The notes beneath the pieces were generated by a model. It saw only the letters and a program-made list of their open reading frames with translations. It did not search any database and was not told the origin of the DNA. A stretch of 64,000 nucleotides of DNA from Sthenelais limicola (taxonomy: Eukaryota; Annelida; Polychaeta; Phyllodocida; Sigalionidae). Positions 12,607 to 23,678 of this stretch are shown one piece after another. Position 1 is the first letter of the stretch; each line of letters begins with the position of its first letter. Where the stretch lies: NCBI GenBank assembly GCA_942159475.1, contig OW804095.1, positions 53,038,773 to 53,102,772 of the forward strand. Reading direction: 5' to 3'. A program made the translations under genes and the position numbers.

Positions 12607-14310
12607 ATGGAATCTCCTGGTATATTCGAAAGATTGAAGGTTGCTGTTTTGGGAGAAAAATTCGCAAAAGAAAATTCACCGCAGCGGACGACTGGGAATA
12701 ACGGCCATGAGGACGTCCATGAAGAAGGCGACTCAGCGGATTGTATTTCGGTCGAAAATTTGCTAGATTCGGTAAAGAGGATAGGAATTACCATAGATAA
12801 TGCACTAGAGGTAGCAGAAGAAAACGAATTATCTATTGAAAGCAAATTCGAAGATATAAGGATAAATCTGTCCGTTGAGTCAGAAAAATCAGAGATTCAA
12901 GAAGTTATGGAAAGCTCCGCAGTTTCATCAATGGAGGTGGGTGGAAAAATTCCGAAAATATGGGAAGACCTGAATAAGAAGATTGATTTAGTAGAAAATG
13001 GTTTTGCAACTTTCATAAGGAAAGTAAAATCAGATATATTTTGCATGGAAAGAGATTTCGGCGAATATGCCTGGGGTAATTCCAACTCTATAGAAGAGTT
13101 CAGTAGGAGAATACGTATGCTTGAACACGACGTGGCTACTCTCAGGGAGGTTGGAAAATATCCGCAGAAGTTAGATCAATCTCAGAAGATAAATCATGAA
13201 ATAAAGAAGGGGAAAATAGTCTCAGAAAATGATCCAGATATATCAAATGAAAAAGCAAGGAAAAACATGAAAAAAGAGGGTAGAGAAAAAGTCAGAAATA
13301 GCTCAACGCAGGACAAATATTTAATCGTCGAAGGGGTACCAGAGGAGTGGGAAAAATTCAACTTAAAATCCCAGGCAGATCTTCTAGCTATCAGCGCACG
13401 TAGCGACAAAAATGAAAATTTGAAGGGAAAAGCAGTAGAAATATTTCAAATTACTGACTCATCTCTAAAAGAGGAAAATATCGTAACAGCTTACAGAATA
13501 GGGAAACCTATTTTGGGAAGGAAAAGAGCGATTTATATTGAGTTGGATACATTGGAAATCAGACTGAAAATGATCAAAGTTAGCCGTAGAATCAGAATGA
13601 ATAAAGAATATCGAAAGGTATGGTTGAATAAATTCAACAAAGTGACGAATGGGTACCAGCTAAAGCTATTGGGAAACACAATGAAACTTCTGTCGTTGAA
13701 CAAGATTGAGGCACAGCTTGTCGTTAATCATATCAGAATCAGTGGGGAAACGTTCGCAATACAAGATCTACATTTTTTGCCCGATGGATGCAAGCCAGAG
13801 AACATATTTCACGTGAAAGTAGGGGAGGAAGGCATAGGCTTCAAGGGTGAATTCAGTTATTTGTCGAACTTTTACCCAGTAAGATTTGAATATGATTCCC
13901 GTATGTTTTATTCGGTCGAGCACTGCTTCCAAGCCGTCAAGGCGGCAAGGAACGGTAATTCCAAAATGGCGGAGTTGATAGCAACCGCACAACACCCAGC
14001 GGTTGCTAAGCATCTAGGTCGCAAAATCCAAACGGATAAAAATTGGAGGGAGACCGAAATAGACATTCTAGAGGAAATCGTATTCCAAAAGTTCAAACAA
14101 ACAGATGATATTAGATTGAAATTATTAGCAAATGGCCAGAAAAACTTTTACGAACTTACAACATCCCGTAAATGGGCGGCCGGCATAGTACATACAGAAG
14201 TGAAAATCAAAGATGGCGCATGGATACATGTCGATGAAGAAAAGGTCGTAGGAGACAACGAGTTTGGTAAAATATTGAAGAGAGTACAGGCCAAACTAAT
14301 GAAATTATAG
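12607..14310 (+). CDS. Retroelement-like ORF1: coiled coil, RRM-like region and NADAR domain
   Basis: A single intact 567-codon ORF. Residues about 40-230 are acidic or basic helix with likely coiled coil. Residues about 236-390 run DKYLIVEGVPEEW, then ENIVTAYRIGKPILGRKRAI, then a basic helix. This is the layout of the RRM and C-terminal domain of L1-type ORF1 RNA-binding proteins. Residues about 411-540 are a NADAR (YbiA/DUF1768) domain: FSYLSNFYPVRFEYDSRMFY, then YSVEHCFQAVKAAR with the conserved Glu near residue 438, then SRKWAAGI with Trp 523. NADAR enzymes are N-glycosidases acting on riboflavin intermediates or ADP-ribose adducts. Here the usual WG after the late Trp reads WA, so activity is uncertain. 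The ORF ends 24 bases before the SGNH ORF, suggesting one transcript. The link to a mobile element is inference. Confidence 0.8.
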   Translation: MESPGIFERLKVAVLGEKFAKENSPQRTTGNNGHEDVHEEGDSADCISVENLLDSVKRIGITIDNALEVAEENELSIESKFEDIRINLSVESEKSEIQEVMESSAVSSMEVGGKIPKIWEDLNKKIDLVENGFATFIRKVKSDIFCMERDFGEYAWGNSNSIEEFSRRIRMLEHDVATLREVGKYPQKLDQSQKINHEIKKGKIVSENDPDISNEKARKNMKKEGREKVRNSSTQDKYLIVEGVPEEWEKFNLKSQADLLAISARSDKNENLKGKAVEIFQITDSSLKEENIVTAYRIGKPILGRKRAIYIELDTLEIRLKMIKVSRRIRMNKEYRKVWLNKFNKVTNGYQLKLLGNTMKLLSLNKIEAQLVVNHIRISGETFAIQDLHFLPDGCKPENIFHVKVGEEGIGFKGEFSYLSNFYPVRFEYDSRMFYSVEHCFQAVKAARNGNSKMAELIATAQHPAVAKHLGRKIQTDKNWRETEIDILEEIVFQKFKQTDDIRLKLLANGQKNFYELTTSRKWAAGIVHTEVKIKDGAWIHVDEEKVVGDNEFGKILKRVQAKLMKL

Positions 14311-15109
14311 ACTCAAACTGTATTATAGATCAACATGGATTTACTGATTGTGATGGATTCGAGAGGGATTGGCATGGGAAGGAGAATTCAAGACAAAATG
14401 CCAGGGTTACGAACGAAGGTCATAGCGATAAAGGGGGCTACAATCGAAAGACTGGTGACTGAGTCCAAACCTATAATTCAATTACGGAGACCCAGATATG
14501 TATACATCGTGGCAGGAATATGTAATATTACGGTAAGATCATATGTGAACCCTGGAGAACAGATACAACTCAGACACACGTCAAATGCATTATTTGAAGA
14601 CGAGATCAGTAGAATCATGGATAATGCGGTACAGGGGATAAAAGATGCTGCTATAGGAACACATCAACCGAAGGTAGCAATAGCAACAATGGCTGGTGTT
14701 GATCTACGTAAATACAATGTTCTTCTTGCTAATAACAAAGGAATTCTCTACCCTCGACAAAACCACTATGGGGAAATGCAACAAGCATTAAACGAACGTG
14801 TGACAATTTTTTCACAGCTAGCAAAAAAGAAAAATGCAGAGGAGGGGGTACCTACTCCCTTTGTGGCCCAGTCCATACATCGCTGCAAGGCAGGTAACAA
14901 GAAAAACAAAGATGGGAAGTCAAAATATTCAGCATTTTACTCAAGATTACCCAGGTAACAAGTAACGTTAAGTGAACGTTGGCTAACGTTTCTTTAAGGT
15001 GGATATTGCCAACGTTGGGAAATAAACATTTTATTATCATTTTTTCAACGATGATTTTCAAACTGTTTTTAACCCAACGTTTATTCAACCTCAAGTTAAC
15101 GTCAGAAAA

Positions 15110-15760
15110 TTTAACGTTTTTTCAAAACGTTAAAAAAACATTAAAAACACGATGGATAAATGGATCCCTTTTTACAGACGTTGAATCAACATCTGAAATA
15201 TTAACGTTTTTTCATAGAGATTAAATGTCTGTGAAATAAACGTCGGTAGAATCAACATCTTTTCCCCAAACGTTGTATTAACGATAGCAAAATGAATGTA
15301 ATGAGCCAGACGTTTGATTAACGTCTGAAATATCAACGTCTTTCTATAAACGTTAAATGTCTGTGAAAAAAATTTGCTAGAATCAACATTTTCCTTCCAA
15401 GCGTTGTGTCAACGTTAGCAAAATGAATGCAATAAGCCAGGCGTTTGATTAACGTCTGAAATATCAACGTCTTTCTATAAATGTTAAATGTCTGTGAAAA
15501 AAATTTGGTAGAATCAACATTTTCCCTCCAAGCGTTGTATTAATGTTAGCAAAATGAATGCAATAAGCCAGGCGTTTGATTAACGTCTGAAATATCAATG
15601 TCTTTCTATAAACGTGAAATGTCTGTGAAATAAACTGTGTCTGAATAATCTTCTTTCTCCAAACGTTGTATTAATGTTAGCAAAATTAATTCAATAATAG
15701 AGACGTTTGTTTAACATACATTATCAATGTTTTCCTGCAGATATTAAAAAAATGTCATAT
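15110..15760 (+). repeat. 131-bp tandem repeat, about four copies
   Basis: The marker GAATCAACAT recurs at 15249, 15380 and 15511, and degenerately (GAATAATC) near 15643, a period of 131-132 bp. Units carry GTTTGATTAACGTCTGAAAT and several AACGTT boxes. The array lies just inside the left end of the 7-kb element. Confidence 0.85.
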
Positions 15761-15842
15761 AAAGGTTGGTTGAATAGGCCTAATCATCTTTTTCGGTCAA
15801 GTATCCCTCAATTTATATATATGTAATAGTCAACCCCAGGTA

Positions 15843-17242
15843 TACCATGCATATGCCTAGACGTTCTCTTCTCAATCCTTTAATTATGACAAAGGTTGTT
15901 TAGGCGAATATACATATTCATACAATAGAAGAACTACTCTAGATTTAAAAGAAACCAGAAAAAAATTCCTATCGACTGCCATTTTCTGTTTATCAATGAA
16001 AGAGTAAAGAGACATATCCTATAGTGAACTTTTCTGCATACCATGCATATGCATCTTACATATCCATATCTCAGCAAGTTACCATATTTAACTATGAACA
16101 TTTATTCACAAGTTGGGCGCTTATTCAAGGTTATAAACAAGATAGCTCCCGTTTATGTTGTCAAAACACATTTAAAATAATTAAGATTGTTAGAAACATG
16201 CCATGCGTATGCCTATACCATATAAAGGAGAAATAAGAAATATCAGACAAATGTACATCATATTCTAATCAAATGTAACTATAAATGCTATGGCATCCTA
16301 GCCACTTTAAGTGATGACAGAAGTTATGACAGTCAGACCTTACGTAAGTGGTCTATTTTTCTATTTAATCTCACCCAGATATAAGTTTAATATTCTATAG
16401 TGCTACCAATGATAATCCTAGATTATCTGAGTAGGCAAAGAATAATAATGATAACGAATAATAGGGCCTAACAATCTCAATTGCTGAGGTGTAATGATAT
16501 AGTATAGGGGTAGAATTTACAATTATAGGCTATGTTGATAAGGCCAACTATCACTGATTATATAATAATGCAATATAAAACAATAAATCACCAATGAATA
16601 TTCAATACCCAAGTATCTAATGCACTTGTCAATTGCAACCCCCACTCTGCCCTGCCCCCCGCCACACCACCCCTGAGGATGTGGGGGAATGTCCTTGGCC
16701 TTTGGGAAATTGTATGAAATCCCCGACCCCCAGGGCAATAAATTCTTGTAAATGCCCGACCCCCCTGGGGCACATTTTTCGGTGGACATAAACTATTATT
16801 GCAAAAATATAAGGGCCATTCTCAGAAGTCTTGCAAATGGTGTTTTTGGTCGAAATATATTTTTTAATTTTCATTAATCAGATGAATGAATTCTAAACAT
16901 TCAAAACATCTGTCACAGAATATAAATGCTAATATCATATTATATATAACATTATATATAACTCAACTACACAATATAGGAAGGGAATACTTATTTGTCA
17001 TTGATATGGAGAGGTTAATCACGACTTAACATATACTTAAAATACAATGATTGCCACAAGGAAACACCCTCATTTCGAATCCATAGTTATTATTTAAAAT
17101 CAATTTAATCAAATATATGTTTATCTGGGACAATGATGCATATATATGTTTATCATATAATGAAAAAGAAATCAAGATTAGAGTAGACTGATTTACTAAA
17201 ATTAGCAAAAATTAGAATAAATCACATGGCATATGCATGGTA
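15843..17242. mobile_element. 1.4-kb nested TA-flanked element
   Basis: The ends TACCATGCATATGCC (15843) and GGCATATGCATGGTA (to 17242) are perfect 15-bp inverted repeats. Each is bordered by TA (15841-15842 and 17243-17244). TACCATGCATATGC recurs internally at 16038. A GC-rich block with repeated CCCCGACCCC-like pieces lies at 16640-16785. No transposase was recognised. Confidence 0.6.
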
Positions 17243-18934
17243 TACTGACAATGGGCTTCATTTGGCCCATCTCCTATAGCTCAGTAAATACCCAGAGATA
17301 ACCTTATCAATTTATGCACAAAAACCCCTCAAAACTTCTAGTTTCCTGATGTAACAATTGTTTCTGATTCAGATCTATTTGAAAAATAACTTGATGTTTA
17401 ATTTCTAGCCAATGTTCATGAATGTCTGCACAAGTCAAAATCGATCCCCAGATCTCTCATCATTGAACATTGTCTATTTCGTATATTCTCATCAATCCAA
17501 AAAGTCATCATTAATCAAACATCTATTAGAAATCTTAAATTAGGTATCCATAGAAAAACCCCATTGAAGACCCATTGAAGACTAAAAATTATCTTAAATA
17601 TGGATATTGTATACTGAATGTTTCATTATGAAAAAAATAGACATATTAAATCTGCATTCACAGCTTCTATTATATCATTTATCAGTTTATACAAGAATCT
17701 GAAGTCAAATAAGCCAAGAGAAGGCACTCACTGAACTAGGATATAACATTATCCCAGTTGTACTCAATGACTGGAGGTTGGTTCTAGGAAATGGTAGGAA
17801 CTGCAGACAAGTTTTAGCCCCTTCACTCTACATAGACTTGCCCAAGGTCCTGATCTTAGTTGTGCAGATTAATCATATATATGACCGATTTTCATGAAAA
17901 TTGGTAGGTAGCTTGAAAACTGTTTGAAGATACATAAAAAATAGAATAGAAAAATAGAATGATATATATTGCTATTCTTTTCTGAACATAGTACAGCATT
18001 TTCCCTATGTTGTGGCACAAATATTCAGTCAAAATTATCATAAACTCCTGCATTTCTTAAGATCACATTTTCATGTTTTTTACACTTCACCAAACAAATT
18101 GTTTTTCCAGTTATTTTTCATCTGGATTATAAAGTTTGAAATGACATGAGTTAATTATTATAAGGCGAATATTAGTTGATAATTTGAAATATGCTCAATC
18201 TGATTTCTTATAACCAGTTTTTAGACACTGATAATGGTATTAATTATTTCAACCTTTTTTTGTTCTCAAAATTAAAAACATTCCATTGTGAGAAATTCGA
18301 GAAATAAAACTATTGGAGAAAAGAAATGATAACTTAATTACTATCAAAGAGCAAGTGATTTAATTTTATGTATATTGTAGATATTATAACCTTAACTACC
18401 TATAACCTTAATAAAGCAAGGTAACCTGGATGTACCTAGTAAAGATAATTTATATTTGTAGTTTCATGTAGTTTAGTTTCTTGTTCTCTCATTTTGTTGA
18501 CAAAGCTTGCTTGAAGCATAAAGGGTATCTTAAGTTTAACAGTTACTTTCCATTGATCGGAATGTAAATAGTTAAGTTTCCATAATGAACTGAGCCAACA
18601 GGCTCCTAAAACGAATAATCTTTGAGACATGTGCCAAGTCTACACTCCTTCTAACACTTCCACCCACACCACTACCTGTGGTCCATGACCATATCCTGTA
18701 GGACCCTCCCCTGCCTCCACTCCACAAGTGGTCATGGCAGGGGCTGGTCTACTCTTTAGTTGCTACTGACTCCCAGATATTTACATATTATCCCAGCCAG
18801 AGGCATCTTCTCTGTCCCAGCATGGTAAGTATTTATAAGTATTACTTTGATTTTAATTGCTTTCAAATTATATGAAGTTTATGAATTCATTTAAAGTACT
18901 TACTTATATAATGTAATATATTGTAAATTAATAC
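17243..18934. other. AT-rich interior of the 7-kb element
   Basis: No coding sequence was recognised. A small GC-richer patch at 18640-18830 ends with a strong donor-like string (CATGGTAAGTAT at 18823-18834), which may be chance or a captured gene fragment. The rest is featureless AT-rich sequence. Confidence 0.4.
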
Positions 18935-21085
18935 TGTCTCTCTCTTTCTCTCCCTTCCTCTCCCTCTTTCTCTTTCCCTCTTTCCTTTCTTTTCCCTTCT
19001 CTCTCACTTTCACACTCTCTCTTTCTCTCTCTTCTCTCTCACTCTCTCTTCTCTTCTCTCCACCTCTCTCTCCTCTCTTTCAGCTTCCTCTATCTCTCTT
19101 TCCCTCCCTCTCACTTTCATAGTCTCTCCTCTCTCTCCCTTCGTCCCTCCTCTCTCTCTCTCTACTCTCTCCTTGCTCTCTCTATCTCTCTTTCTCTCCC
19201 TTCTTCCCCTCTCTCCTTCTTTGTTCTCTCTGTCTCTTCTCTCCTTCTTTCATTCTCTCCCCTCTCTCTCCCTTTCTCTCTCCTCCTCTCTTTTCCCTTC
19301 TCTCTCACTTACACACACTCTCTCTCTCTATTCTCTCTCACTCTCTCTCCTCTTCATGATCATCTCTCTCTCCTCTCTTTCAGCTTCCTCTTTCTCTCTT
19401 CCCCTCCCTCTCACTTTCATAGTCTCTCCTCTCTGTCTCTCTCTCTCTTTATCCCTCCTCTCTCTCTCTTTATCCCTTCTCTCTCTCTCTCTTTTCTCCT
19501 TCTTTCATTCTCTCATCTCCCTCCTTCGCTCTCCTTGCTCTCTTTCTCTGTCTATCTCTCTTTCTCTCCCCTCTCTCTGTCTCCTGCCTCCCCTCTCTCT
19601 TTCTCTATCTCTCTCTTTCACTCTCTCCCTGTCTCCTTCCTCTTCCCCTCTCTCTCACTTTCGTACTCTCTTTCTTTCTGTCTCTTCTCTGTTCTCTCTG
19701 TCTCCTAACTCCCTCCCTCCCCTCTCTCTTTCTCTCTCTGTGCCTCTTTCTCAATATCACACACACTCTATCTCCCTCCTTTCTAAATGTCTCCCCTCTC
19801 ACTCTCTTTCTCCCTCCCTCTTTCTCTCCTCTACTGAGAGGGCAGCTTTAGGACAAGGGGGATTAAATGTTTTAAAAGAATTGGCTCAAGGTGTGAACCA
19901 AGCTGACATACATGCCAAGTTAGTACACCTGTTGTCACTGATTGACCTGGTATACACCAGGATGTGGTCTTAGTGGTCTTATAATGGGTGGGAAGAGGAA
20001 CCTCAGGAAGTGATTCACCATACTGCAGACAAGCTCCCTCTGCTGTCTTCATGCCTCTCTCTCCCATTTTCTCTTCCCTCAATTCCCTCCCTGTTTGGCT
20101 CTCTTCTCCTCTCTCCCCTCTTCTTTGCCTCTCCCCTCCCTTTCTTTTTCCTCCTCCCTCTCCCTCCCCTCTCCCCCTGTCTGCCTCTCTCTCCTTCCTC
20201 CCCTCTCCTCCCCTCATTCTGTGCTCCTGCCCCTCTCCCCCTGTCTCGCTCCCTCTCTCTCAGTTTCCCACCTTCCCTCAGTTTCCCCTCCCCATTGTCC
20301 CTCCCCCTGTCTGCCTCTCACTCCCAACTTCACCTTTCCCCTCTCCTTCCCCAGTCTGCTACTCTGCTACCCTCTTTCCCTCACTCTGTGCCTCTCTGCC
20401 CCTCTATCTCCTTTCCCTATGTCTCCCTCCCTCTTTCTTTGTTTCCCTTGCCCTCTCTTTTTCTCCCTCTCTCCCTCCCCTCTCTTCCTCTACTGTATCC
20501 CCCTCTCTCTGTTTCCTGCCCTCCCCCTCTGCTCAGCCCCCCTCTCTCCTCCCTTCCCATTTCCTCCCCTCTTTCTGTGGCTCTCCATCCCCCTCTTTCT
20601 ATTTCCTGCCCTCTATGTCTGCCTCTCTCTCCCAAGCTCTCTCTTCGTCTCTCTCTTCCTCCCCTTCCCTCTCCCCCTGTCTGCCTCTCTCCTTCCCTCT
20701 TCCCTTCTCACTGTGTCTCTCTGCCCTTCTCCTTTCCTCTCTATCTCCCTCTCTCTCTGTGATTCCTCAATCCTCACAGTCTCTTTCCTCCACTCTCTTC
20801 ATGCTTCTTTCTCCCCTCTCTCAAATACACACATTATATCTTTCTCACTTCCCTCCCTCTAACTTGACCCTCTTACTATCATTCTCTCCCCCAGCTTTCT
20901 GTCTCCATTTTACTCCCTCCCATTCTTTCCTTCTGTTGTTTATTTCTTTCTACCCGTCCTCTTTCTCTTGCCCTCTCTCTTATTTCTACCCTCTGTCTGC
21001 CTCTCTCCTCCCATCTTTTCACCTCTCTGTGCCTGTCTGCCCCTGTCTCTCCTCCCCTCAGTCTCTCCCTCTTTTCCCCTTCCTC
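18935..21085 (+). repeat. About 2.1 kb of polypyrimidine (CT-rich) sequence
   Basis: The + strand is almost all C and T in (CTCT)n, (CCCT)n and (TTCT)n variants from 18935 to 19830 and from 20040 to 21085. It is broken by a mixed-sequence island at 19835-20040. At 21090-21182 the bias flips to purines (GAGAGACAGGCAG repeats). Long open frames here are products of codon bias in simple repeats, not genes. Tracts of this type can form triplex (H-DNA) structures. Confidence 0.95.
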
Positions 21086-22092
21086 GTTGGATAGACATGT
21101 GGGAGAAGGGAGAGACAGGGGAGTAAAGTGAGAGACAGGCAGGGAGAGAGACAGACATGTGAGAGACAGGCAGTGAGAGAGACTTTAATACTGATTTTAA
21201 TACATGTATATAATCTTTTATATTATATAGGTGGTGTATGATCGTTCAACAAGAAGGATCCTGTTGCTTAATTCAAGGCAGCCATATGGAAAACAAAAGC
21301 TTTGAGGAGGCAAATAACATCCCATGAAATGGAATATATATTGGAAAAGAATTGATGAAAAATGATGTTTACCCAACATTAATAAAACGTTTATATGCCC
21401 CTTGCTTTAACGTTAATTTATGGTCTAAAGTAAAAATGAGAAATAATCAATTTGATGTAGATGCAATGTTTATTCAACAAAGAAAATAACGTTCTGAAAT
21501 AAAGACTATTTAATATTATTTTAACGCTTATACCAAACATTATTTTAATAGATTCTGAACGTTTTTATAACGTTATTTTGAGGTAAATTTGTAAACTGGG
21601 AAACGTTTATTCAATGGTTTTCTTAACGTGGGTTTTACATCAATTTCAAAATCTAAATTATAATGGTAAAAACGTTTTGATAACGTTGTCTTGAGTCCAC
21701 GCCATTTAACATCAAAATAACCATCAATCTGAATGTTATTTTGATGGAGTCCAAACGTTGATTTGATGAAGAATCAACATCAATCTTTATGTTATCTTAG
21801 CGTGGGTTTCACATCAGTTTTAAAATATTAGATTACAAACGTTGAAATAACCTTGTTTTAACATCTTAAAAAACGTTAAGAAAAACGTTAGTAAAACGTT
21901 GTATTGAGTCCACGCCATTTCACGTCAAAAAAACCATCAAAACTAATGTTATTTTGATTAATTCCAAACGTTGATTTGATGAAGAATTCACGTCATTTTG
22001 TTACCTGGGTAGCTGATGATGGATGCCATCTATCGGAGATGATGAAGGAGGAATATGCTGTGCAAATTGCCAAAGCGTATCAGAAAAGTTAA

Positions 22093-22670
22093 AAATCTAA
22101 AAATGAAATATCTACTATCAAATTCGGGCTGTATGCTATTTTGCTGGTAAATACTGAACTCAGTAGAACTATCTCAGTTCAGTCAAATATATAATAATTA
22201 TGAGAATTACCTCGATATTATATGCATTATATTATAACAAGTAAAATAACCTGTGATATTATATGCATTATATTATAACAAGTAAAATAACTTGCTGCCT
22301 CGCCTATAAAAAGTGCTCACTCATTTGTATTTGATTTTACCCACATGTTTACTTAATAGCTAAGACCACTGCCTAGCGTGTTCTTTAGCCTTATTGCTAT
22401 AAGCTGTGATCCTCGATCACTTGTTAACTCTCGATAATGTCAGTTGATTTCTCACTTAATTAATACTTCATCATGTCCATTAATGTAATTACTCATTTCA
22501 TAAACTACTATGTTAGCGTTAAGTTTCACGCGTTTTTATTGTAACAACATTCAAAGACCATACGTCGGCAGTCATAGGAAGACCTGACTTTTTTGCCTCA
22601 GAATTGACCGACCCATTGTAGCAACATCCACAATAAAGAATTTTTGAATTTGAATTTGAATTTGAAGTTC
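22093..22670 (+). mobile_element. Probable 3' UTR and tail of the NADAR/SGNH element
   Basis: Downstream of the SGNH stop the sequence contains AATAAA (22633-22638), followed directly by a (TTTGAA)n microsatellite to about 22667. CR1/L2-like LINEs end in exactly this way, with a signal then a short tandem tail and no poly(A). If this is the end of the element, it carries no reverse transcriptase and is about 3.2 kb without the insertion. The link to the upstream ORFs is inferred from order and strand only. Confidence 0.4.
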
Positions 22671-22952
22671 TAAGTCGAGCTAGATCATATTCAACCATAT
22701 GGTCAATTATAGACTTAGAAATAATATGAATACAAGGGGATAGCTTCCTGTGATCCTGCACCCGGATTATTATAGTTTCCTGGAATTTGTATAAGAAGGG
22801 TGTAAGGTGAACATCAGAAGCTTATTCCACAGATTTATGTACGACTAGTCACTTTACTTGTCACCTTAAAAAGCCTATAACATCTGGACTATCTTAGTTT
22901 CCTGGAATTTTGATAGAAAAGATGAAAAAGGGTGGCTTAAGGATGAATGATA

Positions 22953-23174
22953 ATAAGATTATTTATGTTGGAAGACATAAGAGACAAGTGTTATGACAAT
23001 ACAGTTTTCAAGATTAAAATATTACTTCGGTAACGACTTAATCTATGAACAGTGAATATTTACATAAGATTATCTATGTTGGAAGACATAAGAGACAAGT
23101 TTTATGACAATACAGTTTTCAGGATTAAAATATTTCTTCAGTAATAACTTAATCTATGAACAGTGAATATTTAC
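22953..23174 (+). repeat. 111-bp tandem duplication
   Basis: ATAAGATTAT followed by TATGTTGGAAGACATAAGAG begins at 22953 and again at 23064. The two copies differ at a handful of positions, so this duplication is older than the one at 777. Confidence 0.88.
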
Positions 23175-23678
23175 ATCGTGCAAGTGCAAGAACTATGAAT
23201 GACAGCCGAATCTGATCACTTTTACCTGGACTTGAAGGATTATCATAGATAATCAAATTATAAATATAAAAGTAGTATCATAATTATTGTTATTATATGT
23301 TATGAACAGAGGAGAAGTGTCGTTTGATGTCGGTAGATAGGAAGAGTGAAGAAATGAAGAGAATGAAGACAGTGGGATCGCATCACCATATATATATTAT
23401 GTGATATTATATGATTTACTTAAAAATGTTGATCTAAAAATTAATATTATAATGCTATAATCCTGTTGTATTATGTAGTAAAAATGATGTCAATGTAGGT
23501 AAATGGATAAAATGTATATAATAGAAACGAAGGTTGTGCTTAGAAAATATATAAATATATTATATGTTAATTATAATTAGTAAAAGATCCTATGGGGAAA
23601 TATGAGTTTAATTCAATATATATTGAATTGGACTTATATTTTTACCATATTGTCACCCAGAAGGGTTATTAATAATTA

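Larger units (their letters stand above)
14950..22009. mobile_element. 7.06-kb TIR element with TA target duplication, no transposase seen
   Basis: The left end CCCAGGTAACAAG and right end TTTGTTACCTGGG form 12-13-bp inverted repeats. They are flanked by TA at 14948-14949 and 22010-22011. Subterminal regions on both sides (14965-15730 and 21360-22000) are crowded with AACGTT-like motifs, a frequent arrangement for transposase-binding sites. The interior holds 131-bp tandem repeats, a nested TA-flanked element and a long polypyrimidine tract. No transposase reading frame is recognisable, so the element looks non-autonomous. TA duplication suggests the Tc1/mariner group or another TA-targeting family. 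The reading-frame rejoin in the SGNH ORF independently fixes both ends. Confidence 0.88.
14335..22092 (+). pseudogene. SGNH/GDSL-type hydrolase ORF split by a 7-kb transposon
   Basis: The first part, 14335-14949 (205 codons), starts MDLLIVMDSRGIGMG with the block I nucleophile Ser (VMDSRG) and has block III as AGICN. The second part, 22012-22092, begins ADDGCHLSEMM, which is block V with the catalytic Asp and His (DGCH), and ends at TAA 22090-22092. Removing the inserted element plus one copy of the duplicated TA rejoins the parts in frame into about 231 codons. As it stands, the 5' part runs into a stop four bases inside the element and lacks Asp and His, so it is inactive. SGNH esterase domains are known from ORF1 proteins of CR1-like LINEs, which fits the preceding RRM-bearing ORF. 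The substrate is unknown. Confidence 0.82.

Noticed and set aside
19173..21094. Several long open frames rich in Leu, Ser and Pro (up to 368 codons)
   Set aside because: They are translations of CT-rich simple sequence, open in several frames at once, with no domain features.
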